Positions 23,596 to 30,863 of a DNA stretch of 33,490 nucleotides are shown piece by piece. The stretch's first letter is position 1. Each line of letters starts with the position of its first letter. The position numbers were made by a program, and so were the translations under genes. The DNA lies in assembly GCA_005884685.1 (NCBI GenBank), contig VBAH01000095.1, positions 1 to 33,490 on the forward strand, written 5' to 3'. Source of the DNA: Alphaproteobacteria bacterium. Its GTDB lineage: Bacteria > Pseudomonadota > Alphaproteobacteria > Rhizobiales > Xanthobacteraceae. The notes beneath the pieces are model-generated. The model did no database searches. It saw nothing but the letters and a program-made list of their open reading frames with translations, and was not told the DNA's origin.

Positions 23596-24447
23596 ATGTC
23601 GGACGCGGATACGACCTCGCAGATTGCCGAGCTGCTCGCGACGGCGCTCATTGGCGAAGAGGTTCCCCCGCCGTTCGGCGCGCTCATCCTCGGCGTGATT
23701 TTTCCATCCGGGGGGCTACCGTCGTATTTTGACCAAGTCTACGCCGAGATCAAGACGATCGTGAAGCAGGAGGTGACCGCCGACCGCATCGCGACGATCG
23801 ACGGCAAGGTGAATGGGACTCAGCAGTACGTCCGCGACACTTACGCCCCGTTTAAGAAGGACCCCAAGAAAACGGCGAAAGAAAAGTTCGACGCCATCAC
23901 TCCTTATGTCGACGGTCTGTATCAGAACGTGGTCGCAACCTTGCGCGACGAGCGCTATGCGCAACCGGGCTTCTCGGTATTCCTGGTCGGAGCGAGCGTT
24001 CACCTCTCGCTGATACAGGAGCAGGCGTATACCGATCCCGACCATCAGGACGACCCCTCCCAGTCGCCTTTTGCGCAAGCGGTGAGCAACAACGCCAAGG
24101 ATTACGCCGATTTCGCCGCCACCACTTGGCCGAAAATCGTCACTGCACGTCGCGCCGCCATCACCTTGACGCGTCCTGACCACTGGGACAGGCGCGAAGA
24201 AGCCACCCCGGGTTGGCCTCCCATTTACTACACGTGCTGGCGCTGGGAGGACGCGGTGACCGGCGAGACGGGGCCAAACCATGTGGGCGTCAAGGAAGCG
24301 TCAGACGAACGGGACGCGGCCCAGGCCGAGATCCCGCCGCGCCAGGATGCCGTCGTAGCCAAGCTCACCACGGATCTGGGTGTCCCCGACACGATCATCG
24401 CGAACTGGCGCAAGCTTATCGCTTCGCCACTGCCCTCCAAGAAGTGA
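23596..24447 (+). CDS. single-domain protein resembling domain I of Cry delta-endotoxins
   Basis: A 283-residue protein. GAGGAG six bases before the ATG supports the start. Residues 28-190 follow the order of the Endotoxin_N helical bundle: FGALILGVIFPSGG (27-40), YFDQVYAEIKTIVKQEV (44-60, like Cry 'WEQFIEQVEELI.Q.I'), a region at 64-90 with QQYVRDTYAPFKKDP (like 'Y..AL..W..NP'), FDAITPYVDGL, FSVFLVGASVHLSLIQEQA (126-144, like the central helix 'LPVYAQAANLHLLLLRDA') and NNAKDYADFAATTW (165-178, like 'Y.....Y.D.C..WY'). Domains II and III are absent; the last 90 residues are Trp-rich (PGWPPIYYTCWRWEDA) then helical. No signal peptide. Base composition looks more A/T-rich than its neighbours. 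The likeness was read by eye; toxin activity is not shown. Confidence 0.5.
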   Translation: MSDADTTSQIAELLATALIGEEVPPPFGALILGVIFPSGGLPSYFDQVYAEIKTIVKQEVTADRIATIDGKVNGTQQYVRDTYAPFKKDPKKTAKEKFDAITPYVDGLYQNVVATLRDERYAQPGFSVFLVGASVHLSLIQEQAYTDPDHQDDPSQSPFAQAVSNNAKDYADFAATTWPKIVTARRAAITLTRPDHWDRREEATPGWPPIYYTCWRWEDAVTGETGPNHVGVKEASDERDAAQAEIPPRQDAVVAKLTTDLGVPDTIIANWRKLIASPLPSKK

Positions 24448-24492
24448 CTTGCAACTTCATCGTCGACGTTGCGTGTGGGCCTTCACGCCGCA

Positions 24493-24891
24493 TCAGCGAT
24501 TGATCCACGCCAGCACGATCCCCATCAGCACGACTCGGATGGTGTCGTAGGCGATCTGCTTGATCGCGACGCCGAGCTCGATCGGCGTGACCACGTGATA
24601 GATCAGGTAGGTCGGGATCACGGTCAGGCATGCGACCGCGACGCCGAAGCGCACCCCTTGGGCGAGCCAGGGCTTGTCTTCCTTGCCCTGGTAATAAATC
24701 CAGGCGAACGCGGCGCCGAAGATCGCCTGCGCCAGGATGATCCAGTAGATGATCTTCTCGGCTTCCGCCGGCGGGCGCATGCCCTGTGTTGCCAGATAGT
24801 CGGCCTTCAGCAGAACGCCGTGCACGATGAAGCTTAAACCCCACGCCATCACGAACATGACGACGGCGGAGATGATGCATTTGCGGGTCAT
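24493..24891 (-). CDS. small integral membrane protein of unknown function
   Basis: A 132-residue protein with four predicted membrane segments: ISAVVMFVMAWGLSFIVHGV (6-25), IIYWIILAQAIFGAAFAWIY (about 47-66), FGVAVACLTVIPTYLIYHVV (about 82-101) and TIRVVLMGIVLAWIN near the C-terminus. Conserved-looking residues include HGVLLKADY after the first segment and YYQGKEDKPW after the second. GGGAGGGCGAC before the ATG at 24891 fixes the start. I do not know its function; the layout resembles DUF1761-like small membrane proteins. A broken copy of its 3' end lies at 23415-23500. It follows the E2 gene by 44 bp on the same strand. Confidence 0.75.
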   Translation of the reverse strand: MTRKCIISAVVMFVMAWGLSFIVHGVLLKADYLATQGMRPPAEAEKIIYWIILAQAIFGAAFAWIYYQGKEDKPWLAQGVRFGVAVACLTVIPTYLIYHVVTPIELGVAIKQIAYDTIRVVLMGIVLAWINR

Positions 24892-24935
24892 GTCGCCCTC
24901 CCGGCTTGGCGGGCGCAGCCTAGCAGAGATTCGCG

Positions 24936-26039
24936 CTAGACGATCATCGTCACCGGGCGTTCGACGAAGCCCTTGAAGGCGGCGAGCAGCCCGGCGCCAA
25001 GCGCCGCGTCGACGGCACGGGGATCGCACACGAGCGTGGCGGTCACCATGTCGATGAACGTCACCGAGCCGTGCGGCGCCTCGACCGGCGCGCGGCGCGG
25101 CGCGCCGAGGCTCAGCTGCGTGGCGTGCGGCGGTTGGAGTGCGCCGGCGATCGATATGATTCCCGGGACGTCAGACATCGAGATCGCGGTCGATGTGTCC
25201 GGCTTGCCGCCGGCCGCATCGGGATCGCGCCGTGCCGCCGCGATCGCGGTCAGCGATTTGCTGTCCGCCGCACGGATCGCCGCCCGTTCCTTGCCGATGG
25301 CGAGCGCGATGGCGGATTGCTCCGACGGCATCGCATGGGCGAGCGCCGTGGCCCAGGCCTTCATGATCACGTCGGCCAGCTCGATCTCCTTCACCTCCGC
25401 GCACAACGCGAGCGCCTGACCGAGCGCGATGTCTGCGGTGAGCACGACGGTCGCGGCTGCTGGCGTCGGCGCGGGGACAGGGGCCTTGTGCGCAGCCGCC
25501 ACGTCGCGCGCAACGATCCGGCCGTGCGGGCCGGAGCCCTTGATGCCAGCCAGATCGATGCCGGCTTCGCCCGCGAGCCGGCGCGCGAGCGGCGTCACCA
25601 CTGTGCCGCCGGGAAGCCGCGCCGGGCCGTAGTTGCGCGCGGGCGTGCGCACCTCGCGGAACGGCTCCATTGTAACGGCAGGCTTTCGCGATTCCAGCCG
25701 CTCATTCCCGCGTAAGCGGGAATCCAGCTCTTTCTTTTCCGGGCTCTGGACCCCCGCTTGCGCGGGGGTGAGCGGAGTTGGTGACGAGGTCGCCGAAACT
25801 GTCTCGCCCTTGCCCCGAATGACCGCCACCACGGCCCCCACCGGCGCGACTTCGCCCGCCTGTACGTGAATGGTCGCCAGCGTGCCGGCCGAAATCGCCG
25901 GCACCTCCATCGACACCTTGTCGGTCTCGATCTCGAACAAATTGTCGCCCGGCTTCACGGCATCGCCGGCCGAGACGAACCATTTCGAGATCTTGCCCTC
26001 AGCCACGGTCTCGCCGAGCTGCGGCATCAGGACGTCCAT
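24936..26039 (-). CDS. dihydrolipoamide acyltransferase (E2)-like protein with altered active site
   Basis: A 367-residue E2-type subunit. Residues 1-77 are a lipoyl domain with Lys41 in ETDKVSMEV as the lipoylation site. Residues 147-181 are a peripheral-subunit-binding domain (VTPLARRLAGEAGIDL, GSGPHGRIVARDV). The rest is a short acyltransferase domain: the opening arm with its arginines is missing, and the final motif DHRxxDG is DPRAVDA, so the catalytic His is Pro340. Residues 89-114 in the linker are the translation of a palindromic repeat. It follows the semialdehyde dehydrogenase gene and belongs with the E1 genes upstream. It can probably still carry lipoate and bind partners; acyl transfer to CoA is doubtful. 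Confidence 0.85.
   Translation of the reverse strand: MDVLMPQLGETVAEGKISKWFVSAGDAVKPGDNLFEIETDKVSMEVPAISAGTLATIHVQAGEVAPVGAVVAVIRGKGETVSATSSPTPLTPAQAGVQSPEKKELDSRLRGNERLESRKPAVTMEPFREVRTPARNYGPARLPGGTVVTPLARRLAGEAGIDLAGIKGSGPHGRIVARDVAAAHKAPVPAPTPAAATVVLTADIALGQALALCAEVKEIELADVIMKAWATALAHAMPSEQSAIALAIGKERAAIRAADSKSLTAIAAARRDPDAAGGKPDTSTAISMSDVPGIISIAGALQPPHATQLSLGAPRRAPVEAPHGSVTFIDMVTATLVCDPRAVDAALGAGLLAAFKGFVERPVTMIV
25698..25775. repeat. palindromic repeat, family A copy 4, inside the E2 coding sequence
   Basis: A 78-bp element, CCGCTCATTCCCGCGTAAG ... GCGGGGGTGAGCGG, complementary arms with inner hairpins. Its length is exactly 26 codons and it keeps the frame, adding residues 89-114 (text such as LTPAQAGVQ and LDSRLRGNER) to the flexible linker between the lipoyl and binding domains. 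Confidence 0.9.
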
Positions 26040-26051
26040 GTTTCCCCCTGT

Positions 26052-26180
26052 GTCCCGGACGCGCTGCAGCGTGAGCGCGAAGCACGAAACGGTGCTGCGC
26101 TGATCCGGGACCGTCCCATGCTCCGGTGCGGTCCCGGTTCTGCAGCGCACCGCCAAGCGACGCTGCGCTGCGCCCGGGAC
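26052..26180. repeat. inverted repeat, family E
   Basis: The gap between E2 and the semialdehyde dehydrogenase is filled by a 129-bp element with ends GTCCCGGACGCGCTGCAGCG and CGCTGCGCTGCGCCCGGGAC, complementary with few mismatches. Internal copies of TCCGGGAC/GTCCCGG split it into two halves. Different in sequence from families A and B. Confidence 0.75.
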
Positions 26181-26184
26181 AGGC

Positions 26185-27642
26185 TCACCAACTCACCGAA
26201 ATGTACTGCGTCTCCATGAACTCCAAGAGCCCCTCATGCGCGCCCTCGCGGCCGAGGCCGGACTGCTTGGTGCCGCCGAACGGCGCAGCCGGATCGGAGA
26301 CGAGACCGCGGTTGAGGCCGATCATGCCGAAGTCGAGCTTCTCGGACACGCGCATCCCGCGGCTCAAATCCTTGGTATAGAGATACGCAACCAGCCCGTA
26401 TTCGGTGTCGTTCGCGCGCCGGATCGCCTCGTCCTCGGACGTGAAGGTCTGGATCGACGCGACCGGTCCGAAGATCTCCTCGTTGAGCATCTTGGCGCCG
26501 TCCGGCACGTTGTCGAGCACGGTCGCCGGATAGAAGAAGCCCGGGCCTTCCGGCTTCTTGCCGCCGGTCAGGACCTGGGCGCCGCGCTTGACCGCGTCGT
26601 CGACCAGCTCGATCACCTTGTCGCGCCCTTCCTTGTTGACCAGCGGCCCGAGCGCGACGCCGTCATCGAGTCCGTTGCCCATCTTCAGGCTAGCCATCTT
26701 GTCGGTGAGCTTTTTGGCGAACTCGCCGTGCACCTTCTCGTGCACATAGAAGCGGTTCGCTGCCGTGCAGGCCTCGCCCATGTTGCGCATCTTGGCGATC
26801 ATCGCGCCTTCGATGGCCGCATCGATGTCGGCGTCGTCGAACACGATGAACGGCGCATTGCCGCCGAGCTCCATGGCGGGCTTGAGGATATTGTCGGCCG
26901 CCTCATGCAGCAGCTTGCGGCCGACTTCCGTGCTGCCGGTGAACGACACCACGCGCACGCGCGGATCGTGCAGCATCGCGGAAACCACCGGGCCGGAGCG
27001 GCGCGACGGGATCACGTTGACGACGCCGGCCGGCACGCCGGCCTCCTCGAGCAGCGGCATCAGTGCCAGCATGGTGAGCGGCGTTTCGCTCGCCGGCTTG
27101 AGCACGACCGGGCAGCCGGCCGCGAGCGCCGGGCCGATCTTGCGCGTCGCCATCGCGGCGGGGAAATTCCACGGCGTCACCAGCACGGCGACGCCGGCCG
27201 GCTTGTGCTGCGCCACGACGCGCGCACCGGATGCAGGCGCCATGTAGACCTGCCCGATGTTGCGCACGGCCTCCTCGGCGTTCCAGCGGAAGAACTCGGC
27301 CGAGTAGAGCACCTCGCCCTTCGAATCCGAGAGCGCCTTGCCATTCTCGATCGTGATCAGCTTGGCGAAACGCTCGGCGTCGCGCACGATCACCTCGAAG
27401 GCTTTGCGCAAAATCTCGGCGCGCTCGCGCGGCTTCTTCGCCGCCCAGCCCGCGAAGGCGTCCTGCGCGGCGTCGATCGCGGCCTTGGCGTCATCCACGC
27501 TCGCGCTCGCGACCGAGGCGATCTTGTTTTCGGTCGCCGGATCGATCACGTCGAAGCGCGCGCCGTCGGAGAACTTGCGCCACTGGCCGCCGATCCACAG
27601 GTCGGTCGGCACGTTGGCGAGCAGGTTGTCGTACATCGGCAT
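26185..27642 (-). CDS. gabD: NAD(P)-dependent succinate-semialdehyde dehydrogenase family protein
   Basis: A 485-residue aldehyde dehydrogenase of the succinate-semialdehyde (GabD) group, which oxidises a semialdehyde to the acid. Asn159 (TPWNFPAAM), cofactor loop FTGSTEVGR (234-242), general base Glu258 (MELGGNAPF), nucleophile Cys292 (MGEACTAANRFYV) and the C-terminal GLNRGLVSDPAAPFGG with KQSGLGREGA are all in place. Length is typical. The ATG at 27642 has GGAGAG upstream. It lies inside the E1/E2 cluster, between E1 beta and E2, separated from both by palindromic repeats. The exact aldehyde is not certain; other semialdehydes are possible. Confidence 0.9.
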   Translation of the reverse strand: MPMYDNLLANVPTDLWIGGQWRKFSDGARFDVIDPATENKIASVASASVDDAKAAIDAAQDAFAGWAAKKPRERAEILRKAFEVIVRDAERFAKLITIENGKALSDSKGEVLYSAEFFRWNAEEAVRNIGQVYMAPASGARVVAQHKPAGVAVLVTPWNFPAAMATRKIGPALAAGCPVVLKPASETPLTMLALMPLLEEAGVPAGVVNVIPSRRSGPVVSAMLHDPRVRVVSFTGSTEVGRKLLHEAADNILKPAMELGGNAPFIVFDDADIDAAIEGAMIAKMRNMGEACTAANRFYVHEKVHGEFAKKLTDKMASLKMGNGLDDGVALGPLVNKEGRDKVIELVDDAVKRGAQVLTGGKKPEGPGFFYPATVLDNVPDGAKMLNEEIFGPVASIQTFTSEDEAIRRANDTEYGLVAYLYTKDLSRGMRVSEKLDFGMIGLNRGLVSDPAAPFGGTKQSGLGREGAHEGLLEFMETQYISVSW

Positions 27643-27660
27643 GGGCACTCTCCACTTGCT

Positions 27661-27753
27661 CCGCTCATTCCCGTCCCCGATCAGGTCGGGGATAAGCTCC
27701 AGCGGGAATCCCAGTTCTTGGCCCTGGGTCCCCGCTTTCGCGGGGAAGAGCGG
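27661..27753. repeat. palindromic repeat, family A copy 5 with nested insertion
   Basis: Outer ends CCGCTCATTCCCG and GGGGAAGAGCGG as in the other copies. The left hairpin is split: after CATTCCCG comes an extra stretch of about 29 bp (TCCCCGATCAGGTCGGGGAT and a few more), with its own CCCCGA/TCGGGG hairpin, before CGGGAATCCCAG resumes. It fills most of the gap between E1 beta and gabD. Confidence 0.85.
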
Positions 27754-27757
27754 GAAA

Positions 27758-28738
27758 CTAACTCTCCAACGACCGCCGCACCGTCTCGGCGATGCGGTCC
27801 ACCGTCGGCAGCACGGCGTCTTCCAGTGCGTCGGCGGCGGGCAACGGGATGTGCGGCGTCGTGATGCGCACTGGCGGGCCGTCGAGATCGTAGAACGCCT
27901 CGTCGGCGACGATCGACACGATCTCGGCGCCCCAGCCGCACAAACGTGGGTTTTCCTCGACGGTAAACAAGCGGTGGGTTTTTCCGACGGAACCCATGAT
28001 GGTCTGCGTGTCGAGCGGCACCAGCGAACGCACGTCGACAACCTCGGCGTCGATGCCGTGTTCCGCCTTGAGCTTCTCGGCCGCCTCCAATGCGCGCGGC
28101 ACCATCAGGGCCAATGCCAGAATGGTCGCGTCCTTGCCGGGGCGGAGGATCTTCGCGGTGCCGAGCGTGTCGAGGATCTCGCCGTCCGGCACCTCGCCCT
28201 TGGTCGGATAGAGCGACTTGTGCTCGAAGAAGATCACCGGATCGGGATCGCGCACGGCGGCCGCCAGCAGCCCGATCACGTCGCGCGGCGTCGAGGGCGC
28301 GACCACCTTCAGCCCCGGGATCATCATCGCCCAGTTTTCCACGCTTTGGGAATGCTGCGCGCCGAAGCGCGAGCCCGCGCCATTCGCGGTGCGCACGACG
28401 AGCGGGCACTTGAGCTGCCCGTTCGACATGTAGCGGCTCTTGGGAAACTCGTTCGCGATGTAGTCGAAGCAGACCGCGAAGAAATCCGAGAACATGATCT
28501 CGGCGATCGGCTTGAGGCCGGTCATGGCGGCGCCCATCGCGGCGCCCAAAATCGCCTGCTCGGAGATCGGGCAGTCGCGCACGCGCCGGTCGCCGAACTG
28601 TTCCCACAGCCCGACCGTGGACTTGAACACGCCGCCGGCCTTCGCCACGTCCTCGCCGAAGAAGATGACGTCGGGATCGCGCGTCATCTCCTGCGCGATG
28701 CCGCGCGCCACTGCCTCGCGATAGGTCAGTTCCGCCAT
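27758..28738 (-). CDS. 2-oxoacid/acetoin dehydrogenase E1 component, beta subunit
   Basis: A 326-residue transketolase-like beta subunit. With the alpha subunit it performs the thiamine-diphosphate-dependent step of a 2-oxoacid or acetoin dehydrogenase complex. Text fits the family: FFGEDVAKAGGVFKSTVGL (26-44, with the Glu that contacts the cofactor), CPISEQAILGAAMGAAMTGL, DYIANEFPKSRYMSNGQL, VVRTANGAGSRFGAQHSQS and the C-terminal VEENPRLCGWGAEIV. It overlaps the alpha gene by 13 bp (28726-28738). Substrate (pyruvate, branched-chain 2-oxo acid or acetoin) cannot be settled here. Confidence 0.92.
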   Translation of the reverse strand: MAELTYREAVARGIAQEMTRDPDVIFFGEDVAKAGGVFKSTVGLWEQFGDRRVRDCPISEQAILGAAMGAAMTGLKPIAEIMFSDFFAVCFDYIANEFPKSRYMSNGQLKCPLVVRTANGAGSRFGAQHSQSVENWAMMIPGLKVVAPSTPRDVIGLLAAAVRDPDPVIFFEHKSLYPTKGEVPDGEILDTLGTAKILRPGKDATILALALMVPRALEAAEKLKAEHGIDAEVVDVRSLVPLDTQTIMGSVGKTHRLFTVEENPRLCGWGAEIVSIVADEAFYDLDGPPVRITTPHIPLPAADALEDAVLPTVDRIAETVRRSLES

Positions 28739-29760
28739 GCCCAGCCTCCGTCGGCATAAACGTCGGTGAACAGGATATCCATCGGCGGATTGGGCGCGGC
28801 CTTGCAGGCCTCGGTCGCCTTCTCGACTTCCTCGTTCACCTCCGCCTCGATGTTGTCGATCTGATCCTGCGCAATCCCGAATTGCGTCATGCGCTCGCGA
28901 TAGATGTTGATCGGGTCCTTGTCCTTCTTCCAGCGCTCGAGCTCGCCCTTCGGCCGATAGGCGCCGGGATCGGCGCGCGAGTGGCCGCTGTGGCGATAGG
29001 TCAGGCACTCGATGAGCGAGGGGCCGTCGCCGGCGCGCGCCCGCGCGAAGGCCGCCTGCGCGGTGCGATAAACCTCGTCGGCATCGTTGCCGTCGATCAC
29101 GATCTTCGCAAGTCCATAAGCCGAAGCGCGGTCGCCCGCCGGGCTCGGCACCGCCGTGATGTCGCCGATCGGCGTGTATTCCATGTAATGATTGTTCTCG
29201 CACACGAACACGACGGGCAGCTTCCAGATCGCGGCGAAGTTCAGTGCCTCGTGGAACGCCCCGATGTTGGTGGTGCCGTCGCCGAAAAAGCAGACCGTGA
29301 CGTCCTTGTCGCCCTTGTATTGCGCGCGCAACGCGGCGCCGCAGGCGATCGGCAGGTGCGCGCCGATGATCGCATAGGAGCCCATCACGCCGTGCTCCGC
29401 GGAGGTGAGATGCATCGAGCCGCCCTTGCCGCGCATCAGCCCGTTGTCGCGCTGCATCAGCTCGCCGAGCACCTTCTCGACCGGCACGCCGCGCGCGAGC
29501 GTATGCGCGTGGCCGCGGTACGTACAGAACGTGTGGTCGCCCTTTTTCATGGCGCAGCCGAAGCCCGCCGCGATCGCCTCCTGCCCGAGCGAGAGGTGGC
29601 TGGTGCCCTTCACGAGGTTCTGCAGGAACAAGTCGTAGGCGCGCTGCTCGGCCTGCCGCAGCCGGAATTGCGAATGATAGAGCTTGAGCCGCATCTCCTC
29701 GCCGATGTCGTCGTTCGGACGGCGGCCGTTGGTCGGCGCGCGGGCAGGTTTCCTCGCCAT
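28726..29760 (-). CDS. 2-oxoacid/acetoin dehydrogenase E1 component, alpha subunit
   Basis: A 344-residue thiamine-diphosphate enzyme subunit. The cofactor motif runs from GDGTTNIGAFHEALN (160-174) to CENN (187-190). SHLSLGQEAIAAGF (54-67), the YRGHAH segment (81-86) and the phosphorylation-loop-like YRHSGHSRADPGAY (255-268) are as in pyruvate/acetoin dehydrogenase alpha subunits. First gene of the minus-strand cluster E1 alpha, E1 beta, gabD, E2. Start ATG 29760. No E3 (dihydrolipoamide dehydrogenase) gene is in the window, so the complex would borrow one. The N-terminus is basic (ARKPARAPTNGRRP). Confidence 0.93.
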   Translation of the reverse strand: MARKPARAPTNGRRPNDDIGEEMRLKLYHSQFRLRQAEQRAYDLFLQNLVKGTSHLSLGQEAIAAGFGCAMKKGDHTFCTYRGHAHTLARGVPVEKVLGELMQRDNGLMRGKGGSMHLTSAEHGVMGSYAIIGAHLPIACGAALRAQYKGDKDVTVCFFGDGTTNIGAFHEALNFAAIWKLPVVFVCENNHYMEYTPIGDITAVPSPAGDRASAYGLAKIVIDGNDADEVYRTAQAAFARARAGDGPSLIECLTYRHSGHSRADPGAYRPKGELERWKKDKDPINIYRERMTQFGIAQDQIDNIEAEVNEEVEKATEACKAAPNPPMDILFTDVYADGGWAWRN

Positions 29761-29846
29761 TTAGGTCCCCGGGTTTTTGTCTTCTTGGGCTGGAGGCTGT
29801 CGGTATTGCTATTGGGATCGGGCAGGGGGTGCAAGGGCTCTCAACT

Positions 29847-29961
29847 GTCATCCCGGCCGAGCGTAGCGAGAGCCGGGACCCATGTATCACGGTATGCGAG
29901 CTACTTGCTCCGATCGGGATACATGGGTCCCGGATCGGCCCTGCGGGCCGTCCGGGATGAC
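29847..29961. repeat. palindromic repeat, family B copy 3
   Basis: A 115-bp element opening GTCATCCCGGCCGAGCG and closing CCGTCCGGGATGAC. The middle has GACCCATGTATC and GATACATGGGTC, which pair exactly. It lies between E1 alpha and the EamA transporter on the minus strand. Confidence 0.85.
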
Positions 29962-29969
29962 AGCGGAGA

Positions 29970-30863
29970 TTACAACTCCCCCTTCACGCCGGCGACGCGT
30001 TCGCGATAGAGCAAATACAGCCCCGAGGCGATCACGACCGCGACGCCGGCCAAGGTCCAGTGGTTCGGCACGTCGCCGAACACCGCGTAGCCGAGCGCGA
30101 TCATCCACACGATCTCGGTATAGATGAACGGCGCCAGCACGCTCGCGGGCGCAAGCCGGTGGCCGCGGATCAACAGGTAGTGCCCCATCCCGCTGAACAG
30201 CCCCATGATGCACATCAGCACGATCACGATCGGATCGCTCTGCGGCGTCCAGAAGAACGGCACCGCGATGCTCACCAGAATGGCGCCGACCAGATTTGAA
30301 TAGAAGTTGGTGGTCGCGGTGCTATCGGTACGCGCAAGGATGCGGGTCGAGATCGAATAGATCGCATAGCAGAACGCGCCCATCACCGAGAGCAGCGCCG
30401 CCGGATGAATGCCGCCGGCGCCCGGGCGCGTGACCAGTAGCACGCCGAGGAAGCCGACGCCGATCGCGGTCCAGCGCCGCCAGCGGATCCATTCGCCCAG
30501 CATCGGGCCGCCGAGCGCCGCCACGATGAACGGCGTGCAGAAGATGATCGCGACCGCCTGGTCGAGCTGCAGGTAGCGCAGCGCGACGAAGTTGAGCGCG
30601 GTGGAGACGAGCAGCAGGGTCGAGCGGCCGAGCTGCAGCCAGGGCCGCGAGGTGCGCATCACCTGCGGCTGCCGGATCGGATTGAACATGAACAGCGCGA
30701 GCACGAAGGCCGACATGTAGCGCGCCCAGACGACCTGGATCGTGGCCATGTGACCGCTGAGGTATTTCGCCGCGGCGTCGCTGCAGGCGAACAGCAGCAC
30801 CGCGCCGCACATCAGCGCGATGCCGGTCAGGCGGTCCTTCTGCGCTTGCTCGGCAGGGCTCAA
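29970..30863 (-). CDS. DMT superfamily transporter, EamA family
   Basis: A 297-residue membrane protein with about ten predicted segments in two EamA repeats. Examples: GIALMCGAVLLFACSDAAAK (about 13-32), RSTLLLVSTALNFVALRYLQ, the GEWIRWRRWTAIGVGFLGVL segment ending repeat 1, and LAPASVLAPFIYTEIVWMIA in repeat 2, where most members read '..A....p...v.a...g'. The family exports or takes up metabolites such as amino acids. The chosen TTG at 30863 overlaps the stop of the upstream SDR by 4 bp, which suggests coupling; no ATG gives the full first segment. Substrate unknown. Confidence 0.85.
   Translation of the reverse strand: MSPAEQAQKDRLTGIALMCGAVLLFACSDAAAKYLSGHMATIQVVWARYMSAFVLALFMFNPIRQPQVMRTSRPWLQLGRSTLLLVSTALNFVALRYLQLDQAVAIIFCTPFIVAALGGPMLGEWIRWRRWTAIGVGFLGVLLVTRPGAGGIHPAALLSVMGAFCYAIYSISTRILARTDSTATTNFYSNLVGAILVSIAVPFFWTPQSDPIVIVLMCIMGLFSGMGHYLLIRGHRLAPASVLAPFIYTEIVWMIALGYAVFGDVPNHWTLAGVAVVIASGLYLLYRERVAGVKGEL

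Noticed and set aside
26236-27864. A 542-codon plus-strand frame opposite the semialdehyde dehydrogenase
   Set aside because: Shadow frame: no motif, no ribosome site, and the minus strand carries a complete aldehyde dehydrogenase.
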